DNA of 64,000 bases, from NCBI RefSeq assembly GCF_030732065.1, contig NZ_JAVBHX010000002.1, positions 181,804 to 245,803 on the forward strand, in the 5' to 3' direction. Numbering within the stretch: position 1 is the stretch's first letter; the number at the start of each line of letters is the position of its first letter. This DNA comes from Oceanimonas aquatica (GTDB lineage: Bacteria > Pseudomonadota > Gammaproteobacteria > Enterobacterales > Aeromonadaceae). The notes beneath the pieces were generated by a model that had not been told where the DNA came from, ran no database searches, and saw nothing but the letters and a program-made list of their open reading frames with translations. The position numbers and the translations under genes were made by a program. Positions 26,139 to 42,683 of the stretch are shown in pieces.

Positions 26139-26795
26139 TCAGCTCGCATACCACAGGATCGCAAAGTAATGACACAGGGTGCCCCCCATCACAAAGAGGT
26201 GCCAGATGAAGTGGCCGAAGCGCAGCCTGGCATCGGTGGCAAAAAACACCACGCCCAGGGTGTAGAACAGACCGCCGCCCGCAAGCCACCACAGGCCCGA
26301 CGCAGGCAAGACGGACATCAACGGCCTGGCGGCCAGCACAATCAACCATCCCATCACCAGATAAAGACCGGTGGCCACCACCGGATGAGGGCGTTTTGCC
26401 ATCATATTCAGCACAATACCGGCAGCCGCCATTCCCCAGATCAGTCCGAATAACGTCCAGCCCCAGCCCCCTCGCAGCACGCCCAGGGTAAATGGGGTGT
26501 AGGTTCCGGCGATGAGCAGAAAGATAGCCGCATGCTCAATACGTTGGCACACCTGCTTGACGCCGCCCGGCGGCAACAGATGGTAAAGAGACGAGGAGAA
26601 ATACAGCAACATCGCCGTAGCGGAAAAAACACTGGCCCCCACCACATCGGCCGCACTGCCGTAACGCACCGTATTCACAATAAGCCAGGGTGTGCCAAAC
26701 ATCATCGCAACCAGCGCCAGACCATGACTGATGCCGTTTGCCAGTTCCTCATGGCGCGACTGCGCACGCGATGGCCTGAAGTCGAATGGGTACAT
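26139..26795 (-). CDS. trhA: Hemolysin III/TrhA (PAQR-like) family membrane protein
   Basis: 218 residues, seven membrane helices. EELANGISHGLALV, SSSLYHLLP, RIEHAAIFLLIAGTYTPFTL and the C-terminal RFGHFIWHLFVMGG carry the conserved His and Ser residues of the hemolysin III/YqfA group, distant relatives of adiponectin receptors. The E. coli protein is linked to membrane-energy homeostasis; real hemolysis is doubtful. ATG at 26795 begins the conserved part. Gene order places it just upstream of nhaA. Confidence 0.86.
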   Translation of the reverse strand: MYPFDFRPSRAQSRHEELANGISHGLALVAMMFGTPWLIVNTVRYGSAADVVGASVFSATAMLLYFSSSLYHLLPPGGVKQVCQRIEHAAIFLLIAGTYTPFTLGVLRGGWGWTLFGLIWGMAAAGIVLNMMAKRPHPVVATGLYLVMGWLIVLAARPLMSVLPASGLWWLAGGGLFYTLGVVFFATDARLRFGHFIWHLFVMGGTLCHYFAILWYAS

Positions 26796-26971
26796 ATGAT
26801 TGCCTGTCAGCGCGACCGGCAAAATGGCCGCCTCAAGCGGGTTGGGTGCCAAAGAAAAATCAAACCTGCTTTGTTCAGCATAGCGGCAGGCCTGAACATT
26901 GCCTATCAAGACACCATCTATTGTTTGAACAACACGGCGGCCAAGGCCTGAGCAACAGCCAAGAAAAACAG

Positions 26972-27754
26972 TTATCGTTGGCTGTTGGCAGTCCTCTGCA
27001 TATCCAGCCGCCAGTCGGCCTGCCGCCTGTGCAGCAGGCTGCCTCCTGCTCCCCGGCCCTGCTCCAGTATGCGCACCTGGCCGTTTTCAGCCACCAATAC
27101 CGTCTGGGCCCGGGTACCGTAGTTGTCACCGGTGATGAACACCGATGACAACCGGCGCTCCAGTTCAAGAGGCACCCCGGTCTCGGGCAGGGCGGCGTCG
27201 GGCGCCATGGTGGCATCACTCAGCAAGGCCAGGGCGGCGCTGTCATCGTCGTGCGGTAACGCCGCCAGGCCGCGTTTCAGCCGCACCGTTTTGGGCCAGG
27301 GGGTGTTCAGCAGCCCATTGGAGAGACCGTAAATGCCTGCCTGCAGCGGACGCGGCTCACCGCCCGGGCGGTTGCCACCGTAATGCAGCTCGCGGCTGAG
27401 CAGATCCCCCACCAGCAGGTTGAAACCGGCATAGCCTTCACCCTCGGCCAGCACCCGCTGCAGATAGCCAGCAGGCGAGTGCTCGCCGGCGAGAAAACCG
27501 CTCACCAGCTCACCCCGGCTGCGCTTGCCGGACTGCGGAGCGCCTTCACGAAAATTGGTGAGGGCGGCAAAGCGCCCGCCCCGAGTCACCCCCAGCCAGG
27601 TGCCGCCGGCCTGCAGATCCCGACCGGCCCAGAGGCCGGGAGAATCCGGCCACCAGCCGGCGGGCGCCGTGGGGCGGGCATGAAATTCATCCCGGTTGGC
27701 GAGCACCCGCAGGTGGCCGCTGGCGGGTTGCCAGTCAATGGCCATCAAGCACAA
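26972..27754 (-). CDS. NRDE (TANGO2-like) family protein
   Basis: 260 residues matching the NRDE family: an N-terminal Met-Cys, RVLANRDEFHARPTAPAGWW with the eponymous Asn-Arg-Asp-Glu, GTWLGVTRGGRFAALTNFRE and YGLSNGLLNTPWPK. The family shares an Ntn-hydrolase-like layout with Cys2 as a possible nucleophile; the human homologue TANGO2 affects heme and lipid handling. The start must be TTG at 27754, because the later ATG (fourth codon) would remove the conserved Cys2. A ten-base inverted repeat spans its 3' end (26953-26987). Confidence 0.85.
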   Translation of the reverse strand: MCLMAIDWQPASGHLRVLANRDEFHARPTAPAGWWPDSPGLWAGRDLQAGGTWLGVTRGGRFAALTNFREGAPQSGKRSRGELVSGFLAGEHSPAGYLQRVLAEGEGYAGFNLLVGDLLSRELHYGGNRPGGEPRPLQAGIYGLSNGLLNTPWPKTVRLKRGLAALPHDDDSAALALLSDATMAPDAALPETGVPLELERRLSSVFITGDNYGTRAQTVLVAENGQVRILEQGRGAGGSLLHRRQADWRLDMQRTANSQR

Positions 27755-27817
27755 AACCGATGTCCTCCTTCACACAGATACCTTCACTTTACTCCGGTGA
27801 CGTTTGTCACACCAGTG

Positions 27818-28657
27818 TCAGGGCAGCTCCCGGCGTACTCGCCAGAAGCTGGCAAAGCGGGGCAGACCGGTGGCGGTTTCACCCCGGTAACGGTAAGTGA
27901 TCCGGGTACCGGGCGCCGGCGGCTGGCGTCGCTGCTCATCACTGAAGCCGGTGCCCAGCTTAAAGCGACGGCCATCGGGCGTTTCCACCAGCAAGGATCC
28001 CATCATGCCCTTAAACCGGCCCTGCCCCGGCAACTGGGCCAACACGGTGGCTTCCGCATCCTGAAACCCCTTCAGCTTGAGCAGGTCCTGGTTGCGCTCC
28101 GGGGCATAACGACTTTGCCGGTGGCGCAGCATCAGGCCCTCACCGCCTTCGCTTTCCACCTTGTCGAGCAATGCCGCCAGGGCGGCAGCATCCGTCAGGG
28201 AGTGATGCTTTACCAGTCGCAGATAGGGGGTGTTCAGGGTGGCGGCCAGGCGTTGCAGGGCTGTTACCCGGGCAGAAAACGGCAGCTCGCTGGCGGGCAG
28301 GTCAAACACCATAAAGCGAACATCACGCCATTCTTCCTCCACCGGCTCAAAGCGGCGAACCACCGCCGACAGCTCGGCAAAACGCCCCCGCCCCAGCCAC
28401 AGTTCGCCGTCCAGCGGCGTGGCGGGAAAACCGGCCACAAACCAGTCGGGGGCGGCAAAGACATGGCCGCCCCGCGATACCAGTTGCCGGCCATTCCACC
28501 AGGCCCGGACTCCGTCCAGCTTTTCACTCACCAGGTAGTCGGCCGGATTGTGATGAGGGGCATATTCCGCCGCCAGTTGCAGCGGCGGGGCTTCAGCCAG
28601 GGCCGGCAGCGACGGCCCCAGCCACAGCAGTGGCAATACCAGTGGAAAAGTCTTCAT
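27818..28657 (-). CDS. Secreted minimal ATP-dependent DNA ligase (Lig E type)
   Basis: 279 residues. A signal peptide (KTFPLVLPLLWLGPSLPALA) is followed by a nucleotidyltransferase domain with the AMP-accepting lysine in SEKLDGVRAWW, then LDGELWLGRGRF, RFMVFDLPA, GEGLMLRH and LLKLKGFQDAEA, and a C-terminal OB domain. This is the compact two-domain Lig E type of Gram-negative bacteria, thought to act in the periplasm on imported DNA. AGGAG six bases before ATG 28657 makes the start firm. It precedes no repair gene; the transporter gene upstream ends in the opposite sense of function. Confidence 0.9.
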   Translation of the reverse strand: MKTFPLVLPLLWLGPSLPALAEAPPLQLAAEYAPHHNPADYLVSEKLDGVRAWWNGRQLVSRGGHVFAAPDWFVAGFPATPLDGELWLGRGRFAELSAVVRRFEPVEEEWRDVRFMVFDLPASELPFSARVTALQRLAATLNTPYLRLVKHHSLTDAAALAALLDKVESEGGEGLMLRHRQSRYAPERNQDLLKLKGFQDAEATVLAQLPGQGRFKGMMGSLLVETPDGRRFKLGTGFSDEQRRQPPAPGTRITYRYRGETATGLPRFASFWRVRRELP

Positions 28658-28714
28658 TCCGTGCTCCTTGTCGTTTTTTTCGGCAAAGTGTAGCCGGTTC
28701 ACGACAGCAGCGGA

Positions 28715-29923
28715 TTATTTGTCCTGATCGGGCACCACATTCACCGGCCGGGCGGCAAACCAGCCACACCCCAGTTGTACCCATTGCAATACCATCATCA
28801 GCAGCAGGGCCCCCTGCCAGGCGCCTTCCATATCACGCATTACCCCCAGCGCCGCCGGACCGGCCGCCGCCAGCAGGTAGCCAATGCTCTGGGCCATGGC
28901 CGACAAGGCCGTGGCCTGAGCGGTATTGGCGGCCCGCAGCACGAAAAACGACAGCGCCAGGCTGAGCGCCCCCCCGCAGCCCACGCCAATCAGGGATGCC
29001 CACAACAGTGGCGCGCTGGCCGGTTGCCACCAGAGTCCCGCCAGACCCAGTAGGGAGGCCAGGAAAATTCCCAGTACCAGCCGGCGCTGGCTGACCATGC
29101 GTGCCGCCAGGATCGGGACCAAAAAGTTGAATGGTATGCTCACCAGGTTGATTAGCGCCGTGGCGGTGCCGGCATCATGGGCGTCAAGGCCGCTTTCCAG
29201 CAGGATTTTGGGCAACCAGGTGGCCATGGAATAAAAGTAAAACGACTGCAGCCCCATATAGAAGGTGATGACCCAGGCCGTTTTGCTTCGCCAAAGACTG
29301 ACTCTCACCGGGTTGGCCGGACGGCCCACACCACTCACCTTCAGCATGGGCAGCCAGAACAGCACGCAAATCACCGGCAACAGCGCCCACAATGCGACCG
29401 GATAATGCCAGTGACCAAAGTGCTCCAGCAGCGGCACCGCCAGATAGACGCCCAGGCCGGCGCCGGTGCTGAGGGTCACCGAGTAAAGGCCGGTCATCAG
29501 CCCCACCTTGCGGGGAAAGAACGCCTTCACCAGCCCGGGGATCAGCACATTAAGCAGGGCAATGGCCGCCCCCAGCAGCAGGGTGCCCAGCAACACCAGG
29601 GCGTAACTGTCCAGCAACCGCAGCATGACGCCAAGACTTATCACCAGCAGGCCGCCAATGGCCAGTACCTGGGGCGAGCAACGTCGTGACAGCGCCGGAA
29701 CACACAGGGAAATCACTCCAAAACACAGCAACGGCAGTGTGGTCAGCAGGCTGAAGGCACTGGCGCTGATGGCCAGGCTGGCACGGATTTGCTCGACCAG
29801 AGGGCCCACCACCACAATACCCCCCCGCAGGTTGGCGGCGGCGAGCAGCAGGGCCATCACCGCCAGGGTGGCGATCAGGGGGCGGCCGTAAAAGGGATCG
29901 TCACTGGCGGCTTGGGTGCTCAT
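28715..29923 (-). CDS. MFS transporter, CynX/NimT family
   Basis: 402 residues, 12 membrane helices. AANLRGGIVVVGPLVEQI in helix 1 and LLGAAIALLNVLIPGLVKAFFP plus the mid-protein GLQSFYFYSMATWLPKIL are typical of the CynX/NimT (cyanate/2-nitroimidazole) MFS branch. Substrate unknown. It is a single gene, 57 bases upstream of the ligase gene on the same strand, and diverges from mobA. Confidence 0.87.
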   Translation of the reverse strand: MSTQAASDDPFYGRPLIATLAVMALLLAAANLRGGIVVVGPLVEQIRASLAISASAFSLLTTLPLLCFGVISLCVPALSRRCSPQVLAIGGLLVISLGVMLRLLDSYALVLLGTLLLGAAIALLNVLIPGLVKAFFPRKVGLMTGLYSVTLSTGAGLGVYLAVPLLEHFGHWHYPVALWALLPVICVLFWLPMLKVSGVGRPANPVRVSLWRSKTAWVITFYMGLQSFYFYSMATWLPKILLESGLDAHDAGTATALINLVSIPFNFLVPILAARMVSQRRLVLGIFLASLLGLAGLWWQPASAPLLWASLIGVGCGGALSLALSFFVLRAANTAQATALSAMAQSIGYLLAAAGPAALGVMRDMEGAWQGALLLMMVLQWVQLGCGWFAARPVNVVPDQDK

Positions 29924-30088
29924 GTTTGTTATACCTTGTTGTTCTTAAAGGACGTAAAACCTGCCATGTTAGGAGCGAAGCCGGGCCGGCTCAAGCAATT
30001 AAATACCCGTTTTGTGTGACTTGAGTACTCACACGGCCTGGCTTAACAGGTTAAAATTCATGGGAAAATCATTGAAACGGAAGGGGCC

Positions 30089-30679
30089 ATGCTGGATCCG
30101 AAAGACATTACTGCCGTCATTCTGGCCGGCGGGCAGGGCCTGCGCATGCAGGGAGCCGACAAGGGTCTGTTGCCCCTGTGGGGCCGGCCGCTGGTGAGCC
30201 ATGTGCTGGAGCGCCTTGCGCCGCAGGTGGGCCGGGTACTGATCAATGCCAACCGCAACCTGGACCATTATCGAGCGCTGGCCACGGTGATCCCCGATGA
30301 CGGTTACCATTTTGCCGGTCCGCTGGCCGGGTTTGAAGCCGGGCTTACCCATGCCCCCAGCGAATGGGTTCTGTTTGTACCCTGCGACAGCCCGCTGGTG
30401 CCCGCCGATCTGGCGGCCCGGCTGTGCGCCGCCGTGCACCGTCACGATCAAATTGCCGTGGTGGACGACGGCACTCAGCTGCACGCCGCCACCGCCCTGA
30501 TCCACCAGTCGCTGCTGCCTTCATTGTGCAATTACCTGGATGGCGGCGATCGCAAGCTGCAGCTGTGGTATGAACACCATCAGCTGGTACCGGTGGACTT
30601 CAGTGATCAGGCCGAGGCCTTTTATAACCTCAATACCCCGGAAGCACTGGTGGCGCTGGAGGGCCGGGGGAAGGCGTGA
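30089..30679 (+). CDS. mobA: Molybdenum cofactor guanylyltransferase MobA
   Basis: 196 residues. The nucleotide-binding loop VILAGGQGLRMQGADKGLL, the Mg-binding LFVPCDSPLVP and the following RLCAAV segment match MobA, which joins GMP to molybdopterin to give MGD for DMSO-reductase-type enzymes. GGAAGGGG precedes the ATG. It stands alone, divergent from the CynX-type transporter. Confidence 0.93.
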   Translation: MLDPKDITAVILAGGQGLRMQGADKGLLPLWGRPLVSHVLERLAPQVGRVLINANRNLDHYRALATVIPDDGYHFAGPLAGFEAGLTHAPSEWVLFVPCDSPLVPADLAARLCAAVHRHDQIAVVDDGTQLHAATALIHQSLLPSLCNYLDGGDRKLQLWYEHHQLVPVDFSDQAEAFYNLNTPEALVALEGRGKA

Positions 30680-30720
30680 AACGTGAAATGATATGCGGTG
30701 ATTAAACCCGCCAAGCCAAA

Positions 30721-30753
30721 AATGCCGGCCTGCTGCCGGCATTATCATTTTTA
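30721..30753. terminator. Bidirectional terminator between mobA and the nitroreductase gene
   Basis: Arms AATGCCGGC / GCCGGCATT around CTGCT, with a T-rich stretch on the plus side and a weaker one on the minus side. Confidence 0.75.
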
Positions 30754-31305
30754 ACGCCCGAAGTAACGCACGAACTGGGCGGGATCCCGCTCGGGCAGCT
30801 TGCGCACGGCCACTTCCGGGGTGCCGAGGTACAAGAAGCCGACGATCTGATCCTGCTGCTCCAGGCCCAGATCCCGGTGCACCCCCCGGTCAAAGGCAAA
30901 CCAGCCGGTGCGCCAGATACCGTTAAAGCCCATGCTCTGGGCCGCCATCTGCATGGCCATCAGGGCGCAACCGGCAGACAGCTCCTGCTCCAGGCGCGGC
31001 ACCTTGTCGTGCTCTTTTACCTTGGCCACTACGGTGATCACCATGGGCGCCCGCAGCGGGGCATTGCGGGCCTTGTCGATGGCGTCTTCGCTTTCTCCCT
31101 GGGCCTCCGCGGCGGCGGCCAGCACGTCACCCAGGGCCCGGCGCTGTTCGCCTTCAAACACGATAAATTCCCAGGGGCACAGGGCGGCGTGATCCGGTGC
31201 ACGCAGGCCAGCGCGAAACAGGGTGTTCAGCTGCTCGCCGGCGGGCGCCGGCGCCACCAGCCGGGGGTTGGAATGGCGATTCAGTAACAGTTCCAGTGCG
31301 TCCAT
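30751..31305 (-). CDS. ydjA: Nitroreductase family protein YdjA
   Basis: 184 residues. LLLNRHSNPRLVAPAP, ALRAPDHAALCPWEF and the C-terminal GFLYLGTPEVAVRKLPERDP are the YdjA subgroup pattern of small FMN-dependent NAD(P)H nitroreductases (the last resembles GFLYLGTP-type FMN contacts). Physiological substrate unknown. AGGAG lies seven bases before the ATG at 31305. Confidence 0.9.
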   Translation of the reverse strand: MDALELLLNRHSNPRLVAPAPAGEQLNTLFRAGLRAPDHAALCPWEFIVFEGEQRRALGDVLAAAAEAQGESEDAIDKARNAPLRAPMVITVVAKVKEHDKVPRLEQELSAGCALMAMQMAAQSMGFNGIWRTGWFAFDRGVHRDLGLEQQDQIVGFLYLGTPEVAVRKLPERDPAQFVRYFGR

Positions 31306-31367
31306 CTTGATACTCCTGTTTTGAGACCGCGCTACCTTAGCAGCCTGCGACCACGGCATAAAGTCTT

Positions 31368-33407
<2,040 letters not shown>

Positions 33408-33559
33408 TCAGGCTAGTGGATGAGCTGCGTTTTTTCAAACAAGTGTTTTACTCAACTTTTTCGTGAAGCGCTCACCAGTAAGCAGGGCCATGCGTGGCAA
33501 TGTGAACGGTGCCACGCCATAATGGACTAATTCGACCCTCTTCTTTTTAAGGCGTAGCT

Positions 33560-35395
33560 ATGTGGTCTGCCATCAAATGGTTGTTTCGCACTCTGGGCCG
33601 GGTGCTGAATGTACTTCGCACCGTGCTGATCAACCTGTTTTTTCTGCTTGCCCTGGTGTCCGTGTTCATTATTTTCTTCAGCGAAAAGGAAGCGCCCACC
33701 CTGCCGGCCAGCGCCGCCCTTACCCTGGACATCAACGGCCCGGTGCTGGAGCAGGACACCCAGGCCAGCCCCCGCCGCCTGCTGAACAAATGGCTGGCGG
33801 GTGACGAAGCCCCGCCCGCCCTCACCCTGGGGCAAATCAAGGAAGCCCTGACCCTGGCCCGCCACGACGAGCGCATCAAGGCAGTGGTACTGAGGCTGCA
33901 AAACATGAGCGAGTCCAGCCTCACCAAACTGGATGAAGTCGGCGCCGCCCTGGAAAGCTTCAAGACCTCGGGCAAACCCGTGTACGCCATTGGCGATTAC
34001 TACACCCAGGGACAATATTACCTGGCGGCCCATGCCGACGAGATCTGGCTGAACCCGGCCGGGGCCGTGACCATTCAGGGCCTGGGCGTATACCGGCTGC
34101 ACTACAAGTCGGCCTTTGAGCGTTTTGACATCACCCCCCATGTGTTCCGGGTCGGCACCTACAAATCGTTCGTGGAGCCCTATCTGCGTGACGACATGTC
34201 GGCGGAAAGCCGCGAAGACGCCCTGCGCTGGCTGGGCCAGCTGTGGCGCCACTATCAGGACAACGTGAGCACATTGCGCGATATTCCCGCCGATCACATC
34301 AGCCCCGGCAAGGAGCTGCTGCTGAGCCGGTTTCGCGCCGTGGGTGGTGATCCGGCCCGCTATGCTCTGGAGCAGGGGCTGGTGGACAAGCTCGCCACCC
34401 GCCATGAGATGTTGCGCCACGTGGGCGAACAGGCGGGCTGGGATCACGGTGCCGGCAGCTACCGCAGCCTGAGTATCAGCCGTTATCTGGCCCATCGCCC
34501 CCAGGATGACAACACCGCCCCGGCGGTGGGGCTCATTACCGCCAGCGGCGCCATCATGAGTGGCGAGCCAAGGCCCAATACCATCAGCGACGAACAACTC
34601 GGAAAGCTGATCGATCAGGCCCGGCGCGACAGCGACATCAAGGCCCTGGTGCTGCGCATCGACAGTCCCGGCGGCAGCGCCTTTGCCGCCGAGCAGATCC
34701 GCACCGCCCTGCTGCGCTTCAAGCAAAGCGGCAAGCCATTGGTGGTGTCCATGGGCAGCACCGCCGCCTCGGGAGGCTACTGGATCGCCGCCGACGCCGA
34801 CAAAATTTACGCCGCTCCTACCACCCTCACCGGCTCCATCGGCGTATTTGGCCTCTTCCTCACCTTTGAAGACGCCCTGGAAAAGCTCGGCCTCAATACC
34901 GATGGGGTGGGCACCACCGACTTTGTCGGCGCCGGCCTGACCACCGGCCTGCCCAAGCATGCTCAGGAGCTGATCCAGCTGGGCGTGGAGCACACCTATG
35001 ACCGTTTCGTCAGCCTGGTCGCCGCAGGGCGGGAGCTGGAGCCCAGAGAGGTGGAAGCCGCTGCTCAGGGACATGTGTGGACCGGCACCGATGCCCGGGC
35101 CCTGGGGCTGGTGGACGAGCTGGGTTATCTGGATGACGCCCTGGCCGGCGCTGCCGAGCTGGCCGAGCTGCCTCAGTACCGGCTGAAACGGGTACAGTTG
35201 CCCCGCTCACCCAAGGAGTTGCTGATGGAGCAGCTGCTGGACACCAATCTTGATGCCACTGCTCTGGTCCAGGCCGCCCTGCCCGAGGTGCTGCGGCCGG
35301 CCGGTGAACAACTGGGCCAGGAGCTGAATGCGCTGGCCCACTTTAATGACATTCGCGGCCAGTATGTGCTGTGCGTGGAATGCCAGGAGTTCTGA
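33560..35395 (+). CDS. sppA: Signal peptide peptidase SppA, 67K type
   Basis: 611 residues: an N-terminal membrane helix ([17 protein letters not shown]) then two tandem S49 domains. The lysine general base lies in [12 protein letters not shown] of the first domain and the nucleophilic serine in [19 protein letters not shown] of the second, the E. coli-type arrangement. It degrades cleaved signal peptides in the membrane. The ansA start codon follows its stop with no gap, so they form an operon. Confidence 0.95.
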   Translation: MWSAIKWLFRTLGRVLNVLRTVLINLFFLLALVSVFIIFFSEKEAPTLPASAALTLDINGPVLEQDTQASPRRLLNKWLAGDEAPPALTLGQIKEALTLARHDERIKAVVLRLQNMSESSLTKLDEVGAALESFKTSGKPVYAIGDYYTQGQYYLAAHADEIWLNPAGAVTIQGLGVYRLHYKSAFERFDITPHVFRVGTYKSFVEPYLRDDMSAESREDALRWLGQLWRHYQDNVSTLRDIPADHISPGKELLLSRFRAVGGDPARYALEQGLVDKLATRHEMLRHVGEQAGWDHGAGSYRSLSISRYLAHRPQDDNTAPAVGLITASGAIMSGEPRPNTISDEQLGKLIDQARRDSDIKALVLRIDSPGGSAFAAEQIRTALLRFKQSGKPLVVSMGSTAASGGYWIAADADKIYAAPTTLTGSIGVFGLFLTFEDALEKLGLNTDGVGTTDFVGAGLTTGLPKHAQELIQLGVEHTYDRFVSLVAAGRELEPREVEAAAQGHVWTGTDARALGLVDELGYLDDALAGAAELAELPQYRLKRVQLPRSPKELLMEQLLDTNLDATALVQAALPEVLRPAGEQLGQELNALAHFNDIRGQYVLCVECQEF

Positions 35396-36415
<1,020 letters not shown>

Positions 36416-36430
36416 TCGTCCCATACAAAA

Positions 36431-36454
36431 AAACCCGCCGAAGCGGGTTTTTTT
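36431..36454. terminator. Bidirectional terminator between ansA and the cold shock gene
   Basis: Arms AAACCCGC / GCGGGTTT with a CGAA tetraloop, flanked by A and T runs that serve both convergent genes. Confidence 0.92.
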
Positions 36455-36478
36455 ACGAATCTCGACGAGAGTCGTCGA

Positions 36479-36682
36479 TCACAGCACCTTGATTTCGGAT
36501 GCTTGCGGGCCCTTGGCGCCTTGAGAGGCGGTGTAGGATACCTGCTGACCTTCGGCCAGGGTTTTAAAGCCATCGCCAACAATCGCGGAGAAGTGGGCAA
36601 ACAGATCCTTGCCACCGTCAGCCGGAGTGATGAAACCAAAACCTTTCTCTTCGTTGAACCATTTTACAGTGCCAGTAGCCAT
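36479..36682 (-). CDS. CspA-family cold shock protein
   Basis: 67 residues, a single cold shock OB domain with RNP1 KGFGFITP and RNP2 DLFAHFSAI. It binds single-stranded RNA and DNA. The ATG has a GGTAAG upstream. The 5' region (36683-36893) contains a GGGCAAATGCCC hairpin, but no recognisable cold-box sequence, so cold induction is not shown by sequence. Confidence 0.94.
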   Translation of the reverse strand: MATGTVKWFNEEKGFGFITPADGGKDLFAHFSAIVGDGFKTLAEGQQVSYTASQGAKGPQASEIKVL

Positions 36683-36893
36683 GTATACTTACCTTTTTTA
36701 AACATATGAATGGGCAAATGCCCGGAACCGCAATAAATCAAATAAGGGAAGCGTGGTGACTGTAGAACCGTAAGGGACCAACAATGTACTGATGCTGCGC
36801 TGACTTGAGAATCTTGCTGAGGTGCACTCTACGGCAGTGGGGAGGTGCCGTCAAACACTATCGCAAAAAAGATGAATAATATTTAAACAACAC

Positions 36894-36921
36894 AAAAAAG
36901 GCGCCGGATGGCGCCTTTTTT
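36894..36921 (-). terminator. Rho-independent terminator after carB
   Basis: Arms GGCGCC / GGCGCC with a four-base loop, extended by A/T runs; lies 20 bases past the carB stop on the minus strand. Confidence 0.92.
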
Positions 36922-36941
36922 AGTCAGGGTGTGCCGACGGC

Positions 36942-40169
<3,228 letters not shown>

Positions 40170-40185
40170 GACTCTACCCTACTCC

Positions 40186-41322
40186 TTATGCGCGGTACTT
40201 CTGGATCAGCTCGATGAAATGGTCAAACAGCGGGGCTGCGTCGTGCGGGCCCGGGCTCGCTTCCGGGTGCCCTTGAAAGGAAAACGCCGGCTTGTCGGTG
40301 CGGTGAATGCCCTGCAGGGTACCGTCGAACAGCGACACATGGGTGGCGCGCAGGTTCTCGGGCAGGGTGTCGCCGTCCACGGCGAAGCCGTGGTTCTGGG
40401 AGGTGATCATCACCACGTTGCGGTCCAGATCCTTCACCGGGTGGTTGGCACCGTGGTGGCCGTGGCCCATTTTCACGGTTTTGGCACCGCTGGCCAGGCC
40501 CAGCAGCTGGTGACCCAGGCAGATGCCGAACACCGGAATGTCGGTTTCCAGGAAGGTCTTGATGGCTTCAATGGCGTAATCACAAGGCTCGGGGTCGCCG
40601 GGGCCGTTGGACAGGAAGATGCCGTCCGGGTTCAGCGCCAGCACCTCGGCGGCCGGGGTCTGGGCCGGTACCACGGTCAGGCGGCAGCCACGGTCCACCA
40701 GCATGCGCAAAATGTTGCGCTTGGCACCGAAGTCGTAGGCCACCACATGGTAGGGCAGCTCGGCGTCGGTGGGCTGGCTGTGGCCCTGGCCCAGCTGCCA
40801 GCTGCCTTCGTGCCACTGGTACTGGTTGGCGGTGGTCACCACCTTGGCCAGATCCATGCCCTTGAGGCCGGGGAAACCCTTGGCTTCGGCCAGGGCCTTG
40901 GCTTCATCCAGGCTGGCACCGGCCAGCACACAGCCGGCCAGGGAGCCTTTCTCGCGCAGAATACGGGTCAGCTTGCGAGTATCGATATCGGCAATACCCA
41001 CTATATTGTGAGCCTTGAGATAGTCGGACAGGGTGCGCTGATTGCGGAAATTGGAAGCGACCAGCGGAAGATCGCGAATGATCAGCCCCTGGGCGTGAAC
41101 CCGGTCGGACTCTTCATCTTCGGCATTAGTGCCGGTATTGCCTATATGAGGATAGGTAAGCGTGACGATCTGGCGTGCGTAGGACGGATCGGTAAGGATT
41201 TCCTGGTATCCCGTCATTGACGTGTTAAATACCACCTCACCAACGGAACAACCGTCGGCGCCAATGGCTGTGCCGCGGAAGACCGAGCCATCTTCCAATA
41301 CGAGCAGCGCTGAGTGATTCAA
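40186..41322 (-). CDS. carA: Carbamoyl-phosphate synthase small (glutaminase) subunit
   Basis: 378 residues. The class I amidotransferase domain has the nucleophile in [19 protein letters not shown] and the His-Glu of the triad in [11 protein letters not shown]. It supplies ammonia from glutamine to CarB. The start is taken as TTG at 41322 because GGAGG lies five bases upstream and the product [17 protein letters not shown] matches known CarA N-termini; E. coli carA also starts with UUG. An in-frame TTG at 41334 lacks such a site. Confidence 0.95.
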   Translation of the reverse strand: MNHSALLVLEDGSVFRGTAIGADGCSVGEVVFNTSMTGYQEILTDPSYARQIVTLTYPHIGNTGTNAEDEESDRVHAQGLIIRDLPLVASNFRNQRTLSDYLKAHNIVGIADIDTRKLTRILREKGSLAGCVLAGASLDEAKALAEAKGFPGLKGMDLAKVVTTANQYQWHEGSWQLGQGHSQPTDAELPYHVVAYDFGAKRNILRMLVDRGCRLTVVPAQTPAAEVLALNPDGIFLSNGPGDPEPCDYAIEAIKTFLETDIPVFGICLGHQLLGLASGAKTVKMGHGHHGANHPVKDLDRNVVMITSQNHGFAVDGDTLPENLRATHVSLFDGTLQGIHRTDKPAFSFQGHPEASPGPHDAAPLFDHFIELIQKYRA

Positions 41323-41429
41323 GACAACCTCCAAGTTAATTCTTATAAATCAACAATTTACCTGGCTGTCCCGAGTTACAGACAAAAAAATTTTACTGCA
41401 TCTCGGCTAATACTGGGCAAATTCTGTGT

Positions 41430-41458
41430 ATTTTATCTGGATGCGCCGTTTTCGACAA
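41430..41458 (-). promoter_or_regulatory. Probable sigma-70 promoter of carAB
   Basis: On the minus strand TTGTCG (41453-41458) and TAAAAT (41430-41435) are separated by exactly 17 bases, about 110 bases before the carA start. No full ArgR box was found nearby. Confidence 0.5.
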
Positions 41459-41677
41459 ACTTTTTTGTGAACACAGCCACCGAAAGTTGAAAATTTCACC
41501 TGCACCGGCATAAAATCGCAAAAAGTCAGCATAAAACGAATGGTTAATCAGGAAAGACAACAAAAAATACGAGGTTTGGCAGGGTGTTATGAAAAATTAT
41601 TGCAAAAATAAAGATTTAATAAAAAAAGTCAGTTTAATCAAAAAGATATAACGACAACGAAAGCAAAAATATCCATT

Positions 41678-41703
41678 CATGCCGGCCATTCGAGGCCGGC
41701 ATG
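41678..41703 (-). terminator. Hairpin terminator after dapB, resembling a dispersed repeat
   Basis: Perfect ten-base arms CATGCCGGCC / GGCCGGCATG around ATTCGA; on the minus strand followed by ATATTTTTG. The core matches the CCGGC-type repeat seen at 16410 and 58425. Confidence 0.65.
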
Positions 41704-41726
41704 GTTCCAAATGATACAGAAATTGG

Positions 41727-42551
<825 letters not shown>

Positions 42552-42634
42552 TTATTCATTAATGTTCATGGGATTGTTGCGCAGTTTGCCAGAATGTGTC
42601 CCGCTTGCAAATTACGCGGGCCAAAAGCGCCCAT

Positions 42635-42661
42635 AAAAAAACCGGCGGCTGCCGGTTTTTT
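42635..42661 (-). terminator. Rho-independent terminator after fklB
   Basis: Arms ACCGGC / GCCGGT with flanking A6 and T7 runs that extend the stem; loop GGCT. Confidence 0.9.
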
Positions 42662-42683
42662 ATATGGTCTGGCTGAATGCGGA

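Larger units (their letters stand above)
41323..41726. other. AT-rich intergenic region between carA and dapB
   Basis: About 400 bases without a gene, distinctly more AT-rich than its surroundings. It holds the carA leader and promoter (41430-41458), a run of A/T-rich sequence at 41560-41680, and the dapB terminator at 41678-41703. No open frame of note. Confidence 0.6.

Noticed and set aside
26953..26987. Ten-base inverted repeat at the 3' end of the NRDE gene as a terminator
   Set aside because: No T run follows the stem on the minus strand.
36683..36893. Cold-box or RNA thermometer in the cold shock gene leader
   Set aside because: No cold-box sequence was found and only a small GGGCAAATGCCC hairpin is visible.
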